Source: CAZGCA01 sp964524145 (lineage in GTDB: Bacteria; Hydrogenedentota; CAZGCA01). From it: 64,000 nt of DNA. Below the pieces are notes generated by a model. That model was not told the DNA's origin. It searched no databases and worked only from the letters and a program-made list of their open reading frames with translations. Position numbers and translations under genes: made by a program. The stretch is taken from the NCBI GenBank assembly GCA_964524145.1, contig CAZGCA010000005.1:1-64000 (forward strand), written 5' to 3'. Within the stretch, counting starts at the first letter, position 1. Each line of letters opens with the position of its first letter. Shown one piece after another: positions 58,356-64,000 of the stretch.

Positions 58356-61235
58356 TTATGCAACCAGATCCAAATGGCCGTCGTGTGCAATCCGCGTCCG
58401 CAGATCCGCCGTTGCGACATCCAACGCGTCGTCGCGCAGGTCTTGAGCAGACGTGTCTTGGTCTGACGGCATGGTGTTGTTCCTTTCGTTGGCGAGCCAA
58501 CTATCGAGCTGTTCGCCGCCGCTGGTGTCGACCGTTACATGCACGAGCTCGACGCCTTCGTTTTGAAGCGCCTCGTGCAGCGCGGGCAATCCGCTTTCGA
58601 GCAAGCTGCGCGTTTCAGCGTAGCGCGCGACGATCTCGAGCTTGACCGCGTTGCCGTCCTGGGAGACTATCCGCAGGTTGACCTCGCCGAGAGTCGGCGG
58701 CTCGAGCCGGAGACGTATCTCCGATACATCCCTCGACGTCATGAGCCGTGCGGACCGTACGATCTGGCCCGCGACCTTCTCAGCACGGTCTGCCGCGTAG
58801 GACTCCGGCAGAGAGAACTCCTGTTCTGCCTGCTGGACGTTCGTCTCCTGTTGAGCGTGGTTCGAGACCGGCGTTGCAGTCTCGGCGAACGTCTCGTGGC
58901 GCGTGCCCTGTTCGGCGTTCGCGTCAGTGCCTGACGTTGCGGGCGCTTGCGCGCGTCCCTCAACACCGGCCGCCGCTGTCGCTTTCGCCACAGCTGTGCT
59001 GTCGGTTGCAGGAACGCTCTCTTGCGCCACGGGGCTTGCAGTCTCGCCCGCCTTCGCCACGTCGGCCAACGGTCCACCTTCCTTCAGGCTTTCACCCTGG
59101 CCGGAAGACTTCGTCTCGACGTTCGTGACGAACGCAGATGCGTTGGCCCCGGCGTCAGGCGTGTAAGGTTCCACTGCCTCGGGAGCCTGGTTCGTGGTTC
59201 CGGTCGGCACAGCGTTAGGCGGCGAACCGCCTTGTTCCGCCTTGGGGTCGGCACCGGCACCGGCTTCAGCGGTTCCGATTTCGGCCGGAGCGACTTCTTG
59301 AGCCTGAACAAACGTGCGTACAGGCGCAGGTTCCGTTGTGGCGCTCTGCACACGCGGACTCGAAGCTGTGGCCGTGGCCGTCACCGTTTCCGGAACCGGA
59401 ATCTCCTGCTCGTTGCCAACGAGAGGTCCTTCCTGCTCAGCCGGTTGAACCACTGAGCCGGGCGGCTGTGCTTCCTGAGCAGTCAGCTCAGGCTCTTGCA
59501 GCTTGCCACCCACAGCGTCCGGTTCGGTTTCAGGTGCCACATATTCGACTTCCGGCGGTACGGTCGATCCGACGATAGGCGCCGGAGACGGTTCTGCCGC
59601 ACCAGCGGACTCGACGTCCTCTTCGAACTCGTTATCTCCGAAGAGTTGTTCGACCGAAGGCGCCGCCGGTGGTGTCGGCATCGCGCTCTCTTCCAGAGGC
59701 GAATCCGTCCCTTCGTCGACAACGCTAACGTTGGCCGGCATCTCGTCATCGACCACCGCCGCAACAACCGGTGCCACAGGTTCTTCTGTGGTCGTCAGGC
59801 CGGATGCAGCCAACACAATCGGCTCCATGGCCGCTTCCGGTGTCACCGCCGTTATCGGGCGCTCTGCATCGTCGATACTTGCGATGAGTGGCGCTGACGA
59901 AGGCTGATCAACCGGCTTGTCGGCCGGTTCCGGTTCGTCCAGTCCGGCAACCACGATCGGCTCCGGTCGTCCCACTGTAAGGCTTGGGGACGGGTTTGCG
60001 CCTACCGGTGCCGCTTCAGGGCCCTCGACTCCGTTTTGGGGAGCGGACTCATCCGCGATCTCCGGGGACACTGCAGGAACCGCAACGTCAACTGCATTCT
60101 CCGGTTCCTCGGTTCCCGTTACGACTGCCGGGTCGACGTCAACAACCGCCGGTGCCGGCACGTTCTGCACCGTTTCCGCGGACGCCCCAGACGTTTCGAC
60201 ATCAGGGGTACGTTCCGCTTCATCGGTGCTCGCCGCAACCGCAGGCATGACGTCAACAACGCTTACCGTCGGCGTGCCCTGTTCCAACCCCGTAATCGCT
60301 ACGGTCTGTTCCGGAACAAGGCCGGTTGCCGGCGGCGGTTGTTGCTGCACCGCGTCCGCGAGTGCCTCGCGGGTTGGCGCGACGATATCGCCCTGCGGTT
60401 CCGCCATCTCGCCGGTCGACTGAGCCACTACCAGCACGTCCGCATCTGGCTTCACCGTTGCGGTTTTACCGTCCGGCGCAGCCATCAGCACGGGTGCTGC
60501 GGCTGCCGAAGACGGTTCTCCGGCCGGTACTTCCGGGGCCGTTGCTGCAGGTACCGACGCGACGCCGGCACTCGGTTCAGCCGAGGATGCCACCACAATA
60601 GGATCCGGTGGCGGCACAACAGGTACACGTTCCGGACCGGCCTGTTCGAAGCTGGCCGTCGCCGTTGTTTCCGGCGTTTCGCCGACCATCGTAACGGGCT
60701 GCTCGGCGGATTCGGTCTCAGATGGGACCGCCCCGTCTCGGGCAGCCACCGGTTGGAGCGGTCGCTCTCCGGACGCTACAGGAGACTGGTCTACCTGGGT
60801 GGATGGCACCGTCTGCGCATCCACAACCTCGAACACATCCGGCTGGACTACAGCGTTTACAGCCGGTTGTGCTGACGAGACCACTGTCTCGGCTTCGGCA
60901 TATGCAACGCCGGCTTGGCCTTCGGGCACTGCGGCCGTAGCGGATTCCGGATCAACCAGAACAGCTCCGGGCGCGTGGCCGGCGGAAACCGAAGCGGCCG
61001 TATCGCCTTCGGTTTGTCCGGGCTGTTGATTCGTCGGCGGGGACGGGTTTGTCGCAACCGTCGCGCCGACAACATCCTGCCCGGTCACGCCATCCAGCGT
61101 CCCTGCACCAGTTGCATACTGTGCAAGTATCTCGCTGAATAACGAGGCTGCGGCGTCTTCCGGCGGGCTCAAGGCAGCAAGGATGCTGCTCGCCGTCGGC
61201 AGAGACTCCACGGGCGGAATAATCACTTCACCCAT
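58356..61235 (-). CDS. fliK: Giant flagellar hook-length control protein FliK
   Basis: 959 residues from the ATG at 61235, which has AAAGGAGG nine bases upstream. The C-terminal Flg_hook domain (about 780-900) has VSEIRLRLEPPTLGEVNLRI and ETRSLLESGLPALHEALQNE, then DTSGGEQLDSWL. The long centre is Ala/Val/Pro/Glu-rich with no tertiary look, the molecular ruler region. Most FliK proteins have 300-600 residues; this length suggests a long hook or a loosely constrained linker. Long antisense frames here come from codon bias only. Confidence 0.88.
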   Translation of the reverse strand: MGEVIIPPVESLPTASSILAALSPPEDAAASLFSEILAQYATGAGTLDGVTGQDVVGATVATNPSPPTNQQPGQTEGDTAASVSAGHAPGAVLVDPESATAAVPEGQAGVAYAEAETVVSSAQPAVNAVVQPDVFEVVDAQTVPSTQVDQSPVASGERPLQPVAARDGAVPSETESAEQPVTMVGETPETTATASFEQAGPERVPVVPPPDPIVVASSAEPSAGVASVPAATAPEVPAGEPSSAAAAPVLMAAPDGKTATVKPDADVLVVAQSTGEMAEPQGDIVAPTREALADAVQQQPPPATGLVPEQTVAITGLEQGTPTVSVVDVMPAVAASTDEAERTPDVETSGASAETVQNVPAPAVVDVDPAVVTGTEEPENAVDVAVPAVSPEIADESAPQNGVEGPEAAPVGANPSPSLTVGRPEPIVVAGLDEPEPADKPVDQPSSAPLIASIDDAERPITAVTPEAAMEPIVLAASGLTTTEEPVAPVVAAVVDDEMPANVSVVDEGTDSPLEESAMPTPPAAPSVEQLFGDNEFEEDVESAGAAEPSPAPIVGSTVPPEVEYVAPETEPDAVGGKLQEPELTAQEAQPPGSVVQPAEQEGPLVGNEQEIPVPETVTATATASSPRVQSATTEPAPVRTFVQAQEVAPAEIGTAEAGAGADPKAEQGGSPPNAVPTGTTNQAPEAVEPYTPDAGANASAFVTNVETKSSGQGESLKEGGPLADVAKAGETASPVAQESVPATDSTAVAKATAAAGVEGRAQAPATSGTDANAEQGTRHETFAETATPVSNHAQQETNVQQAEQEFSLPESYAADRAEKVAGQIVRSARLMTSRDVSEIRLRLEPPTLGEVNLRIVSQDGNAVKLEIVARYAETRSLLESGLPALHEALQNEGVELVHVTVDTSGGEQLDSWLANERNNTMPSDQDTSAQDLRDDALDVATADLRTRIAHDGHLDLVA

Positions 61236-61305
61236 ATACATCACCTCCTTTCTCTATGAGATTTTAGCAATCCGTGTCATGCACGGAGTAATGGTCCAAG
61301 GAGAA

Positions 61306-61872
61306 TCAGCCTGTTTGTCTCAGTAACTCCTTGAGTATCGCTGCAACGCGTTCCGCATCATCGGCAGTTGTCCCCATCTTCTCGAGAACTTTGGCTCTCG
61401 CCTTCGCGCTCATGCGGGACAGAATCTTGAGTTGGTCCTCAAGCTCAAGCTTGCCGAGCTGTGCAGCGGCCTCTTGCTCCTTCATCTCTTCATAGGTTTT
61501 CACCCAATCGGACAGTTGTGCGTCTTGCTCTTGGGTCAGCGCTTCGAATTGTGCTGTCACCTGGTCGAGCGTCTCCTGAGCGTCGCGCTGAAGCGATTCG
61601 AGATCCTTCCGCTCCATCTGCAACCGTTTCCATTCCTCTTCAATCTCTGCCTCTCTCGCTTCGAGTTCCGTCTCCCTGGCCGCCATCTTCTCAGCTATCG
61701 TCACCGGCGTGGGCGGCGCTTTGAGCTCCGTGATCGCAAGCGAGTTGGTTTTCCCGCCTCGCAGCCGCTGGATCGTTTCCGGGTTGAGATACCCTTTTTG
61801 GAAAAGGAGACCTCCCGCAACAAGCACGAAAACAAACAGCCCCGAACCCAACGCTTTCAGTATTGTACCCAT
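61306..61872 (-). CDS. MotE-like coiled-coil membrane protein
   Basis: A 188-residue protein with one helix (GSGLFVFVLVAGGLLF), a long charged coiled coil (AAREAELE-type heptads, about 60-135) and a C-terminal MgtE_N-like helical end (LSRMSAKARAKVLEKMG then AERVAAILKELLRQTG). The architecture matches MotE, the chaperone-like flagellar protein of epsilonproteobacteria, and similar genes between fliJ and fliK elsewhere. Confidence 0.75.
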   Translation of the reverse strand: MGTILKALGSGLFVFVLVAGGLLFQKGYLNPETIQRLRGGKTNSLAITELKAPPTPVTIAEKMAARETELEAREAEIEEEWKRLQMERKDLESLQRDAQETLDQVTAQFEALTQEQDAQLSDWVKTYEEMKEQEAAAQLGKLELEDQLKILSRMSAKARAKVLEKMGTTADDAERVAAILKELLRQTG

Positions 61873-61896
61873 GGCTACCCCTGCTGCCTCCGCGGA

Positions 61897-62355
61897 TCAC
61901 ACAGCCCGGTCACGAACTGCGGCTCGCACATTACCCACCTCGTCCAGAAACTTACGCTCTTTCTCTGTCAGCAGTTTCTCGAAATCCGCCTTATCACGTT
62001 CTCTGAGACGTTCGACGGTCTTTTTCCGTTTCGATGCCTCCACAACCTCGACACGTTTTGCCTCTTCACCGTCTCTGAGTTCGACGATTCGCGCTGTCAA
62101 CTTCTCGACTATCCCGCGGAGTCTCACCATGTACGCCTGGTAGTCACGCAACGAGAAGACGTCCAGGTCGCCGTGGCAATTCTCCGAGAAGTCCTGTATG
62201 CACAGCCGCTCGAGCTGGACCAACTCGGCGCGGCGGGAATCCTCTGCCCTAATCTCCCGCTGCAGCTCGGCCAGATCTTGTGCGAGCCTGTCCAGGATGC
62301 GCTTGCGGTACAACAACAGCGCCTCGTAACGGAATTTGAACCTCCTTAGAGCCAT
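61897..62355 (-). CDS. fliJ: Flagellar export protein FliJ
   Basis: A 152-residue all-helical protein (FKFRYEALLLYRKRILDRLA at the start, then ERLREADK-type heptads), the coiled-coil stalk of the FliI ATPase ring. It sits directly downstream of fliI, the usual order, and ahead of the MotE-like gene. Sequence similarity alone is modest, as for most FliJ proteins; position decides the call. Confidence 0.85.
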   Translation of the reverse strand: MALRRFKFRYEALLLYRKRILDRLAQDLAELQREIRAEDSRRAELVQLERLCIQDFSENCHGDLDVFSLRDYQAYMVRLRGIVEKLTARIVELRDGEEAKRVEVVEASKRKKTVERLRERDKADFEKLLTEKERKFLDEVGNVRAAVRDRAV

Positions 62356-62387
62356 CCCTCAAACAGTCCCCTTCCGACAGGACATCC

Positions 62388-63719
62388 TCAGTGACCGCCG
62401 CCAAAGATCTCGGCAAGCTGGTCGAGATTGGCATCGAAATGGCGTTTCACCGTCAGGTTCTGTTGCAGAAACGCGTTCACCAGCGATATCTTCTTTCTTG
62501 CATAATCGATGTCGGGATTGCTTCCCTCAACATATGCGCCGATGTTAATGAGATCCTCCGCGTCGCGATACGTCGCAAGCACGTGCCTCACTTGGTTGGC
62601 GAACTCGGCGTGTTCGGGCTTCGCAACGTCAACCATCACCCTGCTCACGCTTTGGAGAATATCGATCGCAGGATAATGGTTGCGCGACGCCATGTCTCTC
62701 GATAATACGATATGGCCGTCAAGTATCGCCCGAACCGCGTCGCCGACAGGATCGTTGATATCATCGCCCTCAACAAGGACCGTGTAGAACCCGGTGATGC
62801 TTCCCTGAGGCGACGTTCCGGCACGTTCGAGCAATCTCGGTAGGAGGGCAAACACCGACGGCGGGTAGCCTCGTGTCGTCGGAGGTTCGCCGATAGCGAG
62901 GCCCATCTCTCTCTGTGCCATGGCGAACCGTGTCACCGAGTCCATCAGCAGGAAGACGTCCATGCCGCGGTCTCGAAAATACTCCGCAACGGCCGTGGCC
63001 ACCGACGCACCTTTCAGCCTGAGCAGCGCCGGTTCGTCCGAAGTCACCGCAACCACAACGGAACGTTTCAACCCCTCTTCACCGAGGTCGCGTTCGATAA
63101 AATCTTTCACCTCGCGACCGCGTTCACCTATGAGCGCTATGACATTGATATCGGCGCTCGTATGGCGCGCGATCATTCCCAGCAGCATACTCTTGCCTAT
63201 TCCACTACCCGAGAATATCCCTATCCTCTGACCTTTACCGCACGTCAAACACGAATCGATCGCCGCAACACCCGTGGCTATGTGCTCGCGTATCCTCCTG
63301 CGCTCAAGCGGGTTTATCGGTGTACTGTGGAGCGGGTACTCGGTATCCCAGTCCATCGGGCCGTTACCGTCTATCGGGTCGCCGCGACTGTTTATGACAC
63401 GGCCGACAAGACCACTGCCCACGCCCACGGTCATCGGTTTGTGCGTCGGTTCGACAATACTCTCGGGACCGATGCCGCGCATCTCTCCCAGCGGCATCAA
63501 CAGCGCACGGTTCCCGCGAAACCCGACGACTTCGGCCTGCAACGGCTCGTTGTTGCGCGACGAATGGACGTAGCACAGGTCGCCAATCGAGACAGCCGGT
63601 CCGGTGGCCTCTATGACAAGCCCGACTATCTGGACGACCTTACCCTTGATTCGAATCGGGTCGACCGACTCGAGCTTGTCGTGATACTTCGATAGGTCAA
63701 AAGCTGGTAAACTCACCAA
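62388..63719 (-). CDS. fliI: Flagellar export ATPase FliI
   Basis: A 443-residue F1-beta-type ATPase. Walker A GIFSGSGIGKSMLLG lies near residue 165, the DVFLLMDSVTRFAMAQREMG segment with the Walker B Asp near 255, and ATTRGYPPSVF-type and GSITGFYTVLVEGDDINDPV motifs follow. It powers substrate unfolding for flagellar export with FliH and FliJ. The start is a TTG at 63719 or a GTG at 63716, two to five bases after the fliH stop. Confidence 0.96.
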   Translation of the reverse strand: MVSLPAFDLSKYHDKLESVDPIRIKGKVVQIVGLVIEATGPAVSIGDLCYVHSSRNNEPLQAEVVGFRGNRALLMPLGEMRGIGPESIVEPTHKPMTVGVGSGLVGRVINSRGDPIDGNGPMDWDTEYPLHSTPINPLERRRIREHIATGVAAIDSCLTCGKGQRIGIFSGSGIGKSMLLGMIARHTSADINVIALIGERGREVKDFIERDLGEEGLKRSVVVAVTSDEPALLRLKGASVATAVAEYFRDRGMDVFLLMDSVTRFAMAQREMGLAIGEPPTTRGYPPSVFALLPRLLERAGTSPQGSITGFYTVLVEGDDINDPVGDAVRAILDGHIVLSRDMASRNHYPAIDILQSVSRVMVDVAKPEHAEFANQVRHVLATYRDAEDLINIGAYVEGSNPDIDYARKKISLVNAFLQQNLTVKRHFDANLDQLAEIFGGGH

Positions 63720-63723
63720 TCAC

Positions 63724-64000
63724 TCACTCCAACAACTCGGCAACTATATGGGCTATTTGCGCGTCGACCGTGCCGTTGACAAGGAGCGAGTCGGTCTGGA
63801 CGAGACATCCACCCGGCTCGATCTCGCTGTCAGCAACAACCTCGATCTTGGATATGCCGTCGAACGCCTGTGCAAGCTCGGCTTTGTGCTCGCGCATCTT
63901 GTCGACGTCACTGGGATTGACCGAGACGACGATCTGTTCTCTTTCGAGCAGCTTGGAGACCGCCCTTGTTACGGTTTGCTTCACGGCATCGTCGTCGAGT
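63724..64000 (-). CDS. fliH: FliH, C-terminal part (cut by window edge)
   Basis: About 92 codons are visible, and the frame is still open at the window end. The visible part is the C-terminal FliH/HrpE-type domain: VSVNPSDVDKMREHKAELAQ, then IEVVADSEIEPGGCLVQTDS and GTVDAQIAHIVAELL. The order fliH-fliI is as expected. FliH holds FliI as an inhibitor and docking stalk. Confidence 0.9.
   Translation of the reverse strand, partial: LDDDAVKQTVTRAVSKLLEREQIVVSVNPSDVDKMREHKAELAQAFDGISKIEVVADSEIEPGGCLVQTDSLLVNGTVDAQIAHIVAELLE

Noticed and set aside
58539..61142. Several plus-strand open frames opposite fliK
   Set aside because: They arise from the Ala/Val/Pro/Glu-rich codon content of fliK and show repeated low-complexity sequence only.
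1..64000. CRISPR array, tRNA or rRNA genes
   Set aside because: No regularly spaced short repeats, no cloverleaf and no rRNA-like stretch were recognised by eye; a tRNAscan run would be decisive for tRNAs.

Overview
The window is a GC-rich stretch of a Gram-negative, flagellated chromosome, coding densely on both strands. Outer-membrane biogenesis genes (LptE-like, BamD-like, OmpA-like, AsmA-like, heptosyltransferase-like), lipoproteins and a flagellar operon imply two membranes. An exosortase, a DUF2961/GH172 enzyme, large secreted kelch/Ig/dockerin proteins and a pilin-like C-terminal signature are the mix seen in Planctomycetota/Verrucomicrobiota-like lineages and in candidate phyla such as Hydrogenedentota. 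That placement is inference; there is no rRNA, and I recognised no tRNA or CRISPR array.

Layout. 1-5.1 kb: palindromic repeats, then a minus-strand glycosylation operon (CgeB-like transferase, GT9 transferase) followed by an apparently inserted secreted-protein gene. 5.3-7.5 kb: split ADP-forming acyl-CoA synthetase. 7.5-12.6 kb: minus-strand envelope genes (AsmA-like, M48 lipoprotein protease, LEA2 lipoprotein, VWA/TSP3/OmpA lipoprotein). 13.1-18.9 kb: four-carbon acid sugar kinase, RecQ, ABC-F ATPase and a GGQ release-factor-like protein. 19-21.7 kb: Tat-exported two-subunit molybdenum hydroxylase. 21.8-26.9 kb: PTS-Ntr IIA, an HTH response regulator and a large hybrid histidine kinase. 27-34.6 kb: GH172-like and MBL-fold proteins, ATP-grasp and class I amidotransferase pair, MNT/HEPN toxin-antitoxin-like pair, and a beta-propeller glycosidase-like protein. 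34.8-39 kb: pilin-tail membrane protein, an ECF sigma factor fused to a PheS-like domain, and a MATE pump. 39.1-45 kb: exosortase, partner, BamD-like, LptE-like and holA in one overlapping run, then rpsT and murJ. 45.2-51.5 kb: a 1643-residue secreted kelch/Ig/dockerin protein and a TPR protein. 51.5-64 kb: flagellar operon on the minus strand, fliH-fliI-fliJ-motE-like-fliK-flgD-TIGR02530-flgE-flbD-motA-motB-fliL-fliN-fliO-fliP. It lacks fliM at its usual place and stops after fliP.

Two observations stand out. First, the gene at 36178-37455 joins an ECF sigma factor to a phenylalanyl-tRNA-synthetase alpha-like domain. That domain keeps the FAFG segment of the Phe pocket but has Ala where the motif 3 ATP-binding Arg should be, which suggests a sensor rather than an enzyme. 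Second, three separate accessory insertions (a secreted-protein gene, recQ, and the MNT/HEPN pair) are each bracketed by 28-42 bp direct repeats that are copies of the end or start of the neighbouring resident gene. They look like att-type duplications, but with no recombinase inside.
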